Source: an uncultured bacterium (GTDB taxonomy: Bacteria > Actinomycetota > Coriobacteriia > Coriobacteriales > Eggerthellaceae). Taken from it: a DNA stretch of 46,168 nucleotides. This document shows positions 1 to 8,707 of the stretch, piece by piece. Numbering within the stretch: the first letter of the stretch is position 1; the number at the start of each line of letters is the position of its first letter. The translations under genes were made by a program, and so were the position numbers. The stretch is taken from contig CAJMPP010000019.1 of assembly GCA_905215325.1 (NCBI GenBank), positions 1-46,168 on the forward strand, given 5' to 3'. The notes beneath the pieces are model-generated. The model was not told the origin of the DNA and made no database searches. It worked only from the letters and a program-made list of their open reading frames with translations.

Positions 1-161
1 CGCCACGTGGTAACGCGGCAATCGTCAACCTTTCCCCTTTCCCTCGGCGAACCATTTACCACCCAGCATTTCTACGGGATTCCCAGCAACACCCGCTCTC
101 TGTGAGCGCTTATGATGGCTTGACTTTCGCCTCAACGGTTTCAAGGTATTAAGTTGTGGCA

Positions 162-206
162 CGAACTATAGGGGATGCCGCAGAGATGCGCAACCCCTAC
201 AGTTCG
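162..206. repeat. Imperfect 17-bp inverted repeat
   Basis: The arms at 162-178 and 190-206 are complementary at 15 of 17 positions and are separated by 11 nt. Neither side has a T-run, so a terminator is unlikely. An operator, a structured RNA or the end of a decayed element are all possible. No target duplication or transposase is visible. Confidence 0.55.
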
Positions 207-375
207 CGAATTAACAGCCGCGAAATATCACCGGCAAACAGTTGAAGAAACGCCGTCGGCATTTGTGAGCAAGATTTGACACGCGCGCAAGGATTGTGTG
301 GTCTGCCGCCAGCAACTCGCACCGGGCAAGCTTCCGCGCGTTATGATTGCCGATAACACAACGGCGTCATCCTCG

Positions 376-415
376 ACGTCCCCGTTGCGCCTTCGTGCTT
401 CGGGGACGTTGTTTT
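376..415 (+). terminator. Terminator-like hairpin upstream of the MFS gene
   Basis: A perfect 9-bp stem (376-384 with 401-409) and a 16-nt loop are followed by TGTTTTCG. It lies about 140 nt before the exporter start, on its coding strand. It may therefore end an upstream transcript or act as an attenuator. The function is inferred. Confidence 0.45.
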
Positions 416-550
416 CGTCTGACGCTTTCTCTATCCGAATCCGACAACGCAACGCGTTAAGCGAGCCCGAAAGCCGCCTTAGCCCCGTGCGCTCGTCGGC
501 AGACCCGCGCACCCTTACGGGAACAGGACGCGCGCGGAAAGGAGCTGCTC

Positions 551-2458
551 ATGGCTAATTGGGGTCTTACCCGCAAGCAAATCATCATGCTGATCGTGCT
601 GGTGTTCGGCACCTTCGTCACCGTGCTGAACCAGACGGTCGTGGCGCCGGCATTGCCGTCGATCATGAGCGAGATGAGCGTCGACGCCGCCGTTGCGCAG
701 TGGTTGACCACCGGATTTACGCTGGTCAACGCCATCATGGTGCCCATCACCGCGTTTCTGACAGACCGCTTCACCACGCGCCGGCTGTTCCTTGCGTCCA
801 TGGTCCTATTCACCGCCGGCACAATGCTGGCGGCCTGGGGCCCGAACTTCCCCGTGCTACTTGCCGGCCGCTTGATCCAAGCCGCCGGCGCCGGCATCCT
901 CATGCCGCTCGTGATGACGGTGCTCATGTGGACGTTCCCCATCGACCGCCGCGGCACCGCCATGGGCGTGTTCGGCATCGTCATCGCGTTCGCCCCCGCC
1001 TCCGGCCCCACCGTCGCCGGCATCATCATCGACCAGGCGAACTGGCACGTCATGTTCTGGATCATCGCCGTGCTGTGCGCAGCCGTCATCGTGTTCGCCG
1101 CCGTAGCGCTTGAGCGCGGCGGCAAAACGAACAAGGACGTGAAGCTCGATGTTGCTTCCGTCGCCCTCTCCACACTCGGGTTCGGCGGCCTGCTGTACGG
1201 CCTGTCCGCCATCGGCAGCTACGGCGTGACGGCCGATTCGGCGGGCGGCGTGGTTATCGGCGCGATTGCGCTCGCGTTCTTCTTCCGCCGCCAGCTGCGC
1301 ATGGAGCAGCCCATGCTGCAGGTGCGCGTGCTAACGAACCGCAAGTTCCTCATCTCCACCATCATCGTGATGCTCGTGCAAGGCGCGCTGCTTGCCGGCG
1401 GCATCCTCATCCCCATCTTGCTGCAGTCCTATATGGGATTCTCCGCCACCACATCGGGCCTTGTGCTGCTACCCGGCGCCATCGTCATGGGAGCCATGGG
1501 ACCGGTCGCCGGCCGCCTGTTCGACAAGCACGGCCCGCGCGTACTGGCCGTCATCGGCACCGGCGTGCTGGCGCTGACCACCGCCACGTTCATGTTCATG
1601 GGACCGGGTATGGGGCTCATCACGCTCACGGTCATCTACACGGTGCGCCTGTTCAGCCTGTCGCTCGTGAACATGCCCATCTCCACCTGGGGCATGAACG
1701 CGCTGCCCGACAAGCTGATGAACCACGGAACCTCCGTGCAGAACACGTTTCGCCAGGTGGCAGGCTCGCTGGGTACAGCCGTCATCGTGTCCGCGTCCAC
1801 CGTTGCCACCAACATGGTTTCCGGTTCGACCGATGCCGTGACCGCCGGCGTGTTCGGCATCCATGCGGCGTTCGCCGTGGCCACGGCCCTGTGCGTGCTG
1901 GGCTTCGTGCTGACCGTAGCGCTCGTGCGCAACAAGCCCGGCGATGAGGCGGCCGCCGACGAAGACAACGCGCACCGTTCCCTCATCGAGCGGATCATGA
2001 AGCGCGACGTGTACACGCTGCCCGAGAACGCCACCGTGCTCGAAGCCATGCAGCTGCTGGTGAACAACCATATCAGCGCCGCGCCGCTGGTCGATGCCGC
2101 CGGCAAGCCGACCGGCTTCATCTCCGACGGCGACATCATGCGCTACCTGTCCAAGCGCAGCCAGATGATCATGGACCCTGTGGTGATGATCGTGCAAACC
2201 GTGGATGCGTACTCCGACCACAAGGACTACGCTCACAAGCTGGAGCACCTTATGGGCATGAAGGCCTCCGATATCGGCGCGAAGGGGATCATCGGCGTCA
2301 GCGTGCACGCCGACCTGCCCGAGGTCTGCCGCGTGCTCGGCGAGAACCACTTGAAGAAGGTGCCCGTGCTCGAAGATGGCATCATCGTGGGCGTCATCAA
2401 CCGCAGCGACATCACGCACTTCAGCATGGAGAAATACCTGGAGGAGCGCGGGGCGTAA
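551..2458 (+). CDS. MFS drug-type exporter fused to a C-terminal CBS-domain pair
   Basis: A 635-residue protein. Residues 1 to about 470 are a multi-spanning domain of the DHA2 (EmrB/QacA-like, usually 14-helix) drug:proton antiporter family. The family features seen are an early NQTVVAPALP stretch, the DRFTTRR loop after the second helix and the GPTVAG motif. The proton-driven efflux role is known for the family; the substrate here is unknown. From about residue 478 to the end there are two CBS-like units, the first beginning IMKRDVYTLPENATVLEAM and the second ending VGVINRSDITHF. CBS pairs usually bind adenine nucleotides, so transport may be gated by energy state (inference). The start is supported by GGAAAGGAG eight bases upstream. 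No partner gene follows in the same direction. Confidence 0.88.
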   Translation: MANWGLTRKQIIMLIVLVFGTFVTVLNQTVVAPALPSIMSEMSVDAAVAQWLTTGFTLVNAIMVPITAFLTDRFTTRRLFLASMVLFTAGTMLAAWGPNFPVLLAGRLIQAAGAGILMPLVMTVLMWTFPIDRRGTAMGVFGIVIAFAPASGPTVAGIIIDQANWHVMFWIIAVLCAAVIVFAAVALERGGKTNKDVKLDVASVALSTLGFGGLLYGLSAIGSYGVTADSAGGVVIGAIALAFFFRRQLRMEQPMLQVRVLTNRKFLISTIIVMLVQGALLAGGILIPILLQSYMGFSATTSGLVLLPGAIVMGAMGPVAGRLFDKHGPRVLAVIGTGVLALTTATFMFMGPGMGLITLTVIYTVRLFSLSLVNMPISTWGMNALPDKLMNHGTSVQNTFRQVAGSLGTAVIVSASTVATNMVSGSTDAVTAGVFGIHAAFAVATALCVLGFVLTVALVRNKPGDEAAADEDNAHRSLIERIMKRDVYTLPENATVLEAMQLLVNNHISAAPLVDAAGKPTGFISDGDIMRYLSKRSQMIMDPVVMIVQTVDAYSDHKDYAHKLEHLMGMKASDIGAKGIIGVSVHADLPEVCRVLGENHLKKVPVLEDGIIVGVINRSDITHFSMEKYLEERGA

Positions 2459-2580
2459 GGACGCGCAGGGACGCAATCCCCCGCGAAGCGACGGTCGGCA
2501 ACGGCCGCCTGGACGCCGAACGAAAACCCGCTTTAGAGACACAAGTCCGAAAGGCTTCGGCGAGCGACCCCCCCTGAACG

Positions 2581-2630
2581 CAAAAACTCCCGCTACCGCG
2601 CAATTCAATTTGCGGTGGCGGGAGTTTTTG
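2581..2630. terminator. Bidirectional terminator between MFS gene and dms operon
   Basis: An 18-bp stem (2581-2598 with 2613-2630, one G-U pair) includes CAAAAACTCCCGC and its complement. It therefore ends in a T-run on both strands. It separates the converging exporter and dms transcripts. Confidence 0.9.
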
Positions 2631-2649
2631 CAACCTAGGCCTATATGGC

Positions 2650-3567
2650 CTATACGGCAAGGCCGACCGTCAAATGCATCATGTAGAACGCGAAACGCAT
2701 GATGAAAACACCGGCGAACACCAGCAGACACGAGACAAGCAGGCGAACAAGCACGCGCTTGGAGAATGCAAGCTCACCCCCGCCGTGCGCCACCGCTTCC
2801 CTCGACACGGCATGCATCGTGAAGGCGGCAAGCACGCAACCGGCAAAGCACATCAACGCGAACGCCAGCAGCATCGTGTGGTAATGCGGCACAAGATCGG
2901 CCGCCGCGACCACCGAATTCGCAACGCCGCCTAATTGCCCGCCCTGCACGATATACACAACCGTATTCGCCGCAAGCGCAACGAAAGGCGCCGCCATCAG
3001 CATCAGGCCGAAACGCCCCGCAAGCGCGCGCCATTGGGCGGCATACAGCGTGATTGCCGCCAGCAAAGGGCCTCCCATCAGGGCATTCAACCATAACGAA
3101 ATCGGAACCGTAGGCAGGCTCCAAGTGACGATGGTGTCAACGGAATACGCAAGGGACACCATCGTCACGAACACGACGCCCATTGCCGCGATCAACGCCA
3201 GCAGCAGCCGCTGCAACCATACGAGAGGCTTGACGGAAAACGAATACAGCCAATACAGGCCGCTGCATGCCAACAATCCCACCGCACTGACGACTTCGTT
3301 CGAAAGAGGGCTGGAGCCGACGTGCAGAAACACATACAGCGCATTGGCCGGGTTCCCAAGATGCGTGGCCGACGCGACAAGCCCCACCATGGTGACCACA
3401 AGGGGGATGCACATAAACGTGCTGATGCGCGCCCGCATCGCTGATTCGAACTTCGAGAGCAGCAGCACCGCCGCAACCAAGACAAGGGCGACGGCGCCCG
3501 AAGGCGCAAGCGTGGTGAACAGCACCAACGTCACCTCGCTCAACGCGGTATCGAACCCGGAAATCAT
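2650..3567 (-). CDS. Second DmsC-like membrane anchor subunit
   Basis: A 305-residue, almost wholly hydrophobic protein with about eight to nine predicted membrane spans. It shares with the other DmsC-like protein (4445-5302) the LFTTLAP segment near the N-terminus, a histidine-containing loop followed by a SPLSNE motif, and a C-terminal RFAFYMMHLTVGL segment. This is the DmsC/NrfD-like anchor family, which takes electrons from menaquinol and passes them to a DmsB ferredoxin. The start at 3567 was chosen because GAGGGGGGAG lies just upstream. The longer in-frame extension is arginine-rich and lacks a ribosome site. The gene is last in the operon, behind a strong hairpin (3623-3658), so it may be expressed at a different level from dmsABC. 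A paralogue replacing or supplementing DmsC is the simplest reading. Confidence 0.82.
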   Translation of the reverse strand: MISGFDTALSEVTLVLFTTLAPSGAVALVLVAAVLLLSKFESAMRARISTFMCIPLVVTMVGLVASATHLGNPANALYVFLHVGSSPLSNEVVSAVGLLACSGLYWLYSFSVKPLVWLQRLLLALIAAMGVVFVTMVSLAYSVDTIVTWSLPTVPISLWLNALMGGPLLAAITLYAAQWRALAGRFGLMLMAAPFVALAANTVVYIVQGGQLGGVANSVVAAADLVPHYHTMLLAFALMCFAGCVLAAFTMHAVSREAVAHGGGELAFSKRVLVRLLVSCLLVFAGVFIMRFAFYMMHLTVGLAV

Positions 3568-3622
3568 CAGCTCCCCCCTCTTTGCAGCACTGCACGATGC
3601 AAAATGCGCATAACACCCGCAT

Positions 3623-3658
3623 GGTCCGGCGCGCCAGTTTGCAGCAACGCGCCGGACC
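3623..3658. other. Strong intercistronic hairpin before the second dmsC
   Basis: A perfect 11-bp stem (3623-3633 with 3648-3658) and a 14-nt loop lie between the chaperone gene and the second dmsC-like gene. There is no T-run on the minus strand. An RNA-processing or mRNA-stability element is more likely than a full terminator. Confidence 0.6.
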
Positions 3659-3676
3659 AAACGATTCCCTGGTATT

Positions 3677-4348
3677 TTAACGATAGAAGCGAGGCACGAC
3701 GACCTCCAACCCCAACGTCTTCTGAACGCCATCCAAGCTTGTGCGCGTCAAGCGAGCCAGCCCTTCATAGAAAGGATGCTCGGCGGCATCGGCAAGCTCA
3801 TCGAGGAAATGCCCCGCCCATGTCAGGAAGTGAAGGCTCAGGAACTCTCCCAGGTCGGCAGGCTGATTCTGCGCAAGCCACGCCATAAGGGCGAGCATGA
3901 GCCCGATATGATCCTCCGGCGTTTTCTCGTCAGCGGTTCGCGCAACGCCATGTTCGCGCATCCATGCGCGCAGTTCAAGGGTGGTCGCACCGAACACCAC
4001 GCACTCGCGATCGGTATATACCGAGCCCCACGGCGGCGCCGGCTTTGCACCCGGGCCGATGAACAAGCGGCGATATTCCCACGTCAGATCATCGTCCGCG
4101 GCAAAGGCGCCGCTCTTTCCGGCAGCGCAGCTCGGCGCCAGGCCCTCGACCATCATGGCCAAACAGCGAGCGGCCTCTTCCTCGCCGACGAACGGCCATT
4201 CCGCACCGGCGGCCTGCGCGTCAAGCACGGCAACCGCCGCAAACTCGGCGCCGGCATCGCCCGTGCGCGGGTCCTGCAGGAAAAACGGGGCCAGCGTGTT
4301 CCCCAGAAACGCGACGCCCTCAAACGTCGCAGCATCAAGATCCGTCAT
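3677..4348 (-). CDS. TorD/DmsD-family molybdoenzyme chaperone
   Basis: A 223-residue soluble, helix-rich protein. Residues 91-115 carry the family's hallmark, EYRRLFIGPG followed by PAPPWGSVYTDRE. A later conserved segment is EDHIGLMLALMAWL, around residues 145-160. TorD/DmsD chaperones bind the twin-arginine signal of a molybdoenzyme in the cytoplasm. They hold it until the cofactor is inserted, then hand it to the Tat export machinery. The only candidate client in the window is the DmsA-like protein in the same operon, which has a Tat signal. The gene sits between two DmsC-like anchors, 96 nt after the first and 109 nt before the second. Confidence 0.88.
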   Translation of the reverse strand: MTDLDAATFEGVAFLGNTLAPFFLQDPRTGDAGAEFAAVAVLDAQAAGAEWPFVGEEEAARCLAMMVEGLAPSCAAGKSGAFAADDDLTWEYRRLFIGPGAKPAPPWGSVYTDRECVVFGATTLELRAWMREHGVARTADEKTPEDHIGLMLALMAWLAQNQPADLGEFLSLHFLTWAGHFLDELADAAEHPFYEGLARLTRTSLDGVQKTLGLEVVVPRFYR

Positions 4349-4444
4349 GCGATCCTCTCCTTATCGCTTAAGGCAACCATCATACGGCAAGGGGCGCGCC
4401 CGCAAACCGGACACGCCCCGAAAATAGCCTCGACCCTCAAGCGT

Positions 4445-5302
4445 TTAGCCGATATACAGGCCAACGCTCAGCTGCACCGCGTAGAACGCCAAGCGAGCAG
4501 CGAACACGCCCACGACGGCCAGCACCGGAGCCGCAGCGGCAAGCGCCGTGGACTTCGTGTTGCGCAGAGCCATGAAGGCGGCTGCTGCGGCAACGACCAT
4601 GCACACCACGCCGATCCACATGGGAGCGGAGGCGGCGGCAACCAGGTCCGCGCCGTCAACCAGCGCGTTGCCCATGCCGGACACGCTCATGACCTGCACC
4701 AACAGACCGGCAACGCCAAGGACCAAACCGACGATCAGCACCGCCAGAGCCGCCATCTTGAAGCCGCCCTTCGCAGCGTCCTCAAGCGCGCCGGACAGCG
4801 CGAGCACGAGCACGCCCAGGCAGATGCCGCCCAGCAGGCTGAAGCCCAGCACGGCAACCGGAACCATCGGGGTATTCCAGGAAGCGATGGTCTCCATCAT
4901 GTAGGCAGCGCCCGTGAAGCACGCGAACACGATCGCCATGACGGCCACCACGGCGGCAAAGCCCTTGCGAGCACCCTCGCCAAGCTTGCCGGCAAGCGCC
5001 ACGATCCAGTACACGATAGCCAGCACGGCGAACACGACGCCGGCGAGCAGCTCGTTGGACAGCGGGCTTGCGCCCACGCCGGCGAACACGCCGAAAGCAT
5101 GCATGGGGCTTGCCAGGTGGAAGAACGCGCAGATGAAGCCCGCCACCAACACGACGACCGGGATGGTGGTCATGCGGTCGATCTTCTTCAGCTGCTCATC
5201 GGAGAACTTCGTGGTGAAGAAAGCCACAGCCAGCGCGATGAACGCACCTGCGCCAACGGGCGCCAGCGTGGTGAACAGAGCCAAAGGCAGCTCGGCCATC
5301 AT
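4445..5302 (-). CDS. dmsC: DMSO-reductase-type membrane anchor DmsC
   Basis: A 285-residue integral membrane protein with about eight spans, of the DmsC anchor family. It carries the LFTTLAP N-terminal segment, an FHLASP loop, the SPLSNE motif and a C-terminal RLAFYAVQLSVGL segment. It should oxidise menaquinol and pass electrons to the DmsB iron-sulphur subunit. The ATG at 5302 lies one base past the dmsB stop. The sequence GGAGGTGATG at the end of dmsB serves as its ribosome site, so the two are probably translationally coupled. Length is normal for the family. Specificity for DMSO rather than another oxide cannot be read from the anchor. Confidence 0.88.
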   Translation of the reverse strand: MMAELPLALFTTLAPVGAGAFIALAVAFFTTKFSDEQLKKIDRMTTIPVVVLVAGFICAFFHLASPMHAFGVFAGVGASPLSNELLAGVVFAVLAIVYWIVALAGKLGEGARKGFAAVVAVMAIVFACFTGAAYMMETIASWNTPMVPVAVLGFSLLGGICLGVLVLALSGALEDAAKGGFKMAALAVLIVGLVLGVAGLLVQVMSVSGMGNALVDGADLVAAASAPMWIGVVCMVVAAAAAFMALRNTKSTALAAAAPVLAVVGVFAARLAFYAVQLSVGLYIG

Positions 5303-5303
5303 G

Positions 5304-5924
5304 CTACATCACCTCCAGGGGATTCACGACTTTGCCGTCCTCGGCACCTGCGGGCAGTGCGTCGGCGGAAGCCTTGATGTACAGGTTCGGTTTCGTGTAG
5401 GTCGGCTCGGGCAGAGGCGCGATGCTCCCGCGCTCGCCCAGCTTGGCCATTTCCTCGATCGTGCCGAAGTCCAGCGCGCGAGCCGGGCACGCCTCCACGC
5501 ATACAGGCTTCTCACCTGCGGCGACACGCTCGGCGCAACCGTCGCACTTCACGCTGTGACCCTTTTCGCGATCGACCTTCGGAGCGTTGTATGGGCACGC
5601 CATATGGCAGTAGCCGCAGCCGATGCACTTGTCGACGTCCACGGACACCAGGCCGGTTTCGGGGTCTTTGTGCATTGCGGTAGTCGGGCACACCTTGGTG
5701 CACGCCGGGTCATCGCAGTGATTGCACGACATGGACAGCGGATAGCTCACGCAGCTGCTGGTGATGCAGCCGTTCGCATCGCGCTCGGTCGTGCCCAGCG
5801 TCACCTCGTACACCTTGCGGAACGCGGTGCCGACGCTCAGGTCCTTGAAATCCTTGCAGGCCATCTCGCAGGTTTTGCAACCCGTGCAGCGAGTGCCGTC
5901 GAAATGAAATGCGTATCGAGTCAT
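5304..5924 (-). CDS. dmsB: DMSO-reductase-type iron-sulphur subunit DmsB
   Basis: A 206-residue polyferredoxin with the four cysteine groups typical of DmsB: CTGCKTCEMAC near residue 13, CNHCDDPACTKVC, CIGCGYCHMAC, and CDGCAERVAAGEKPVCVEAC. These should hold four 4Fe-4S clusters that carry electrons from DmsC to the molybdopterin subunit. It has no signal peptide of its own and would be exported bound to DmsA, as is known for the family. The start has GAGAGGAG upstream. It follows dmsA by 27 nt and is coupled to dmsC. All expected cysteines are present. Confidence 0.93.
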   Translation of the reverse strand: MTRYAFHFDGTRCTGCKTCEMACKDFKDLSVGTAFRKVYEVTLGTTERDANGCITSSCVSYPLSMSCNHCDDPACTKVCPTTAMHKDPETGLVSVDVDKCIGCGYCHMACPYNAPKVDREKGHSVKCDGCAERVAAGEKPVCVEACPARALDFGTIEEMAKLGERGSIAPLPEPTYTKPNLYIKASADALPAGAEDGKVVNPLEVM

Positions 5925-5951
5925 CTCTTACTCCTCTCGTACCCGCTGCCT

Positions 5952-8387
5952 TTACGCCTTCACGACTTCGCAGACGTTGGAATGCTGCGGATTGCCCTTA
6001 GCAAACGGGCTCGGGCGATGCGTGGTCAGCGCGTTGATGCAACCACCCTTGTCCAGGCGAGCCTTGTGGTCGGAAGAGGACATATCCGCATCGTGCCATG
6101 CACCCTGGGAAATGGCGACCATGCCCGGGATAACGCGCGGCGTGACCTTCGCCAGCAGCTCGATGGTGCCGAACCCGTTCTTCACATGGATGGTGTCGCC
6201 CTGCTTGATGCCGCGAGGCTCCGCATCTGCCGGGTTGATCCAAGCCTCCTGCGGGTTGACCTCCTTCAGCTCCTCGATGCCGCCCCAGGAAGAATGCAGG
6301 CGACCGCGATAGTGGAAGCCGCCCAACGTCAGCGGATACTCGTCGGTGGTCGTTTCCACGCCGTCCCACTCAGGAACGTACGCAGGAATCGGAGGCAGCG
6401 TATTCAGGCACGCAAGCGTATCGCCATCGGTCAGCTCCCAGCCTTCGGTATCCTTGAGCAGCTTCTCGGAGAAGATCTCGATCTTGCCGGAAGGCGTGGT
6501 CAGAGCATTGGCGGCAGGATCGTCGCGGAACTTCTTCATGGAAACGGTAGGTGCGTATTCGCGGGTGTAAACGCCCATCTTCACGGCTTCATCCCACGTC
6601 GGTAGCTCGCCATCCTTCTCGCGAGACTTCTCGTACAGCTCCTTCATCCACTCGAGCTCGGTCTTGCCCTCGGTGAACTTCTCTTTGATGCCAAACTTGT
6701 CGGCGATAAGCTCGCACATCTCGTAGCAGGTCTTGCGCTCGTACTTCACGGACGTAGCAGGGGTGCCGGTGATGACATAGCCCCAGTTCGAGCCCGTGGC
6801 GATCTGCGAGTTCTGCTCGAAGCGGAACATGTCGGGCAGGATGACATCGGAATACTTCATCGAGTCGGTCATCACGATGTCGATACCCAGGATGAACTCG
6901 CACAGCGACTCGTCCGCCAGGATGTCATGCGCATAGTTGATGTCGCCATGCTGGTTGGTCAGGCAGTTGCCGGCATAATTGATCATATACTTGATGCCGG
7001 TATTCAGCTTGTCGACGTATTTCACGCCCCAGTTCTTGGCAGTCATATCCGGGCCGTGCTTGATGGCGTCGGTCCACACGAAGCAGGAAATGGAAGCCTT
7101 CACCGGATTGGTGCCTGCCGGCAGCGACTGCAGCGTCGGGCTGTTGCGCGCCTCGCGGCAACCGTTGTTGGTGCCCGCCAGGCCGACCTGGCCGACCAGG
7201 CACGGCAGGGCCATGATGGACCAAGCCGTCCACTCGCCGTTGCTTCGACGTTGCGGACCCCAGCCCTGGCACACGAACAGCGGCTTGGTGGTGCCGATCT
7301 CTTGAGCCAACTCCTCGATCTTCTTCTCGGGGATGCCGGTGATCTTAGCCGCCCATGCCGGCGTCTTCTCCACCTTGTCGTAACCCGTGCCCATAACATA
7401 GTCGAAATAGGACATGTTCTTGCCCTGATACGCCTCGGGCATGGTCTGCTCATCAAAACCAACGCAATAGGTGTGCAGGAAGTCCATATCGCACATATCA
7501 TGCTGAATCAGATAATGCGCAATGCCCGCGACCAAGGCAGCGTCGGTACCGGGGTTGATGGGCAACCACTGGTCGGAATGACCCATGACGGAGTCGTTCA
7601 TGCGCGGATCGATCACGTAGATTTTCGCACCGGTCTTCTCGCGCAGCTGGACCCAGTCGTAATGAGTGGTCAGACCGCCCTGACGCGTTTCGGTGGGGCT
7701 GGTGCCGAACATGAGGATGAGCTTGGCGTCCTCGGCGTTCTTGAAGGAGCTGCCACCATTGTTCTTGGAGCCGTACATGTAAGGGGTGATGGCCGTGATC
7801 TGAGCAGTGGAGTAATCGCCGTAGCGATTCAGGCTGCCGCCCAGCATGTTCAACAGTCGATTGAACGGGCGGGCGGTGGTAGCGGAAACACCGGTCGCAT
7901 ACGGCAGGTACACAGCCTCGTTGCCATACTTCTCGATGACTTCTTTGAGCTTCGTGGCCGCCAGATCGATAGCCTCGTCCCAGGAAATGCGCTCGAACTT
8001 GCCCTCGCCGCGCTTACCGACGCGCTTCATAGGGTAGTTGATGCGATCGGGATGGTTCATCCAACGACGATACGTACGACCGCGCAGGCACGCACGGGGC
8101 TGCGGGTCATCGAACCCGGCGTCCTTGCTCGTGCAGGTGTCCACCCACACAACCTCATCGTCCTTCACATGGAACTTCAGACTGCAGCGGCCCGGGCAGT
8201 TGATGGCGCAATGGCCCCACGTGATCTTCTCCTCGGACTCCGCGAGCGCCGGCTCGGTTGCGCCGAACAGGTTCGCACCCGTTGCAGCGGCGCCGCCGAC
8301 GGCAGCCAGGGCACCCAGCGCACCCGTCGACTTGACGAACGTGCGGCGGTTCATGCTTGGCATGTCTTGCATTGCCTCCCCCTTCAT
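5952..8387 (-). CDS. dmsA: Tat-exported molybdopterin oxidoreductase, DMSO-reductase type (DmsA)
   Basis: An 811-residue catalytic subunit. A twin-arginine signal (NRRTFVK, residues 13-19, then a small hydrophobic stretch) predicts Tat export. Cysteines at 60, 64, 68 and 100 match the 4Fe-4S site of the DMSO-reductase superfamily. Serine 193 in YGDYSTAQ occupies the position of the molybdenum-ligating serine of DmsA-type enzymes. A C-terminal molydopterin-binding domain follows, including GGFHYRGRLHSSWG. The likely role is anaerobic reduction of an S- or N-oxide with electrons from DmsBC; the actual substrate cannot be read. The start is uncertain. The ATG at 8387 has AGGAAAG upstream, while a GGGGGAGG inside codons 3-5 could serve ATGs at 8372 or 8363. 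The gene is first in the operon. Confidence 0.9.
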   Translation of the reverse strand: MKGEAMQDMPSMNRRTFVKSTGALGALAAVGGAAATGANLFGATEPALAESEEKITWGHCAINCPGRCSLKFHVKDDEVVWVDTCTSKDAGFDDPQPRACLRGRTYRRWMNHPDRINYPMKRVGKRGEGKFERISWDEAIDLAATKLKEVIEKYGNEAVYLPYATGVSATTARPFNRLLNMLGGSLNRYGDYSTAQITAITPYMYGSKNNGGSSFKNAEDAKLILMFGTSPTETRQGGLTTHYDWVQLREKTGAKIYVIDPRMNDSVMGHSDQWLPINPGTDAALVAGIAHYLIQHDMCDMDFLHTYCVGFDEQTMPEAYQGKNMSYFDYVMGTGYDKVEKTPAWAAKITGIPEKKIEELAQEIGTTKPLFVCQGWGPQRRSNGEWTAWSIMALPCLVGQVGLAGTNNGCREARNSPTLQSLPAGTNPVKASISCFVWTDAIKHGPDMTAKNWGVKYVDKLNTGIKYMINYAGNCLTNQHGDINYAHDILADESLCEFILGIDIVMTDSMKYSDVILPDMFRFEQNSQIATGSNWGYVITGTPATSVKYERKTCYEMCELIADKFGIKEKFTEGKTELEWMKELYEKSREKDGELPTWDEAVKMGVYTREYAPTVSMKKFRDDPAANALTTPSGKIEIFSEKLLKDTEGWELTDGDTLACLNTLPPIPAYVPEWDGVETTTDEYPLTLGGFHYRGRLHSSWGGIEELKEVNPQEAWINPADAEPRGIKQGDTIHVKNGFGTIELLAKVTPRVIPGMVAISQGAWHDADMSSSDHKARLDKGGCINALTTHRPSPFAKGNPQHSNVCEVVKA

Positions 8388-8707
8388 TCTTTCCTACTTC
8401 GCCCCACCGAAACGACCGCGCTGACGCGCGCCGCGGCGTGGTATACTCCTTGCACGGCCCTTACGCCGTGCGCAACCCCTGCTTCCTTGGTTCGGGCTCG
8501 TCTACCCTCCAAGCGCATTTGGTGATGAAACCTTATCGCCTTGCTTGCCCCGCCGTGTCACATAAAACGTGCGAATTTCGCGTTTAACCAGGTCACAGGC
8601 TATCACCCATTACAGTATGTGACAGCCTGCACGCTATTGCGCGCTATACTGTTTATAGGAGCCGATTTCGCAGCAGCATCCGCAAAATCACGCAAGGGAA
8701 GAGCGCT
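8388..8707. promoter_or_regulatory. Divergent control region between dmsA and the LuxR gene
   Basis: The 320-nt gap holds a near-perfect inverted repeat with 11-bp arms (8596-8606 and 8619-8629, one mismatch, 12-nt spacer). GTCACA/TGTGAC elements occur at 8557-8563, 8592-8598 and 8617-8623. A plus-strand -10 box TATACT sits at 8645-8650, just upstream of the LuxR gene. A 7-bp hairpin (8452-8458 with 8465-8471) lies nearer dmsA. A weak dms promoter on the minus strand (GTGACA, about 18 nt, GATAAG) can be drawn but is not secure. The arrangement suits a regulator that controls both directions. Confidence 0.55.

Larger units (their letters stand above)
1..550. other. Intergenic left edge upstream of the MFS exporter
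   Basis: No convincing gene was found here. The open frames across it have no ribosome site and poor codon structure. The segment holds an imperfect inverted repeat (162-206), a terminator-like hairpin with a T-rich tail (376-415) and the exporter's ribosome-binding site. A TATGAT box at 342-347 could be a -10 element whose transcript would start just before the 376 hairpin, but its -35 is poor. Confidence 0.5.

Noticed and set aside
228..558. Leader peptide or small gene upstream of the exporter
   Set aside because: Open frames on both strands lack a ribosome site and have low-complexity composition. The attenuator hairpin lies within them.
2637..2651. 9-nt tandem duplication at the end of the second dmsC
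   Set aside because: GGCCTATA occurs twice in a row and doubles the TAG stop, but nine bases is too little to support a claim on its own.
1469..2731. Long minus-strand open frame opposite the MFS gene
   Set aside because: It mirrors the GC-rich exporter gene, is histidine/glycine/arginine rich with no recognisable domain, and has no ribosome site. It is a reading-frame shadow.
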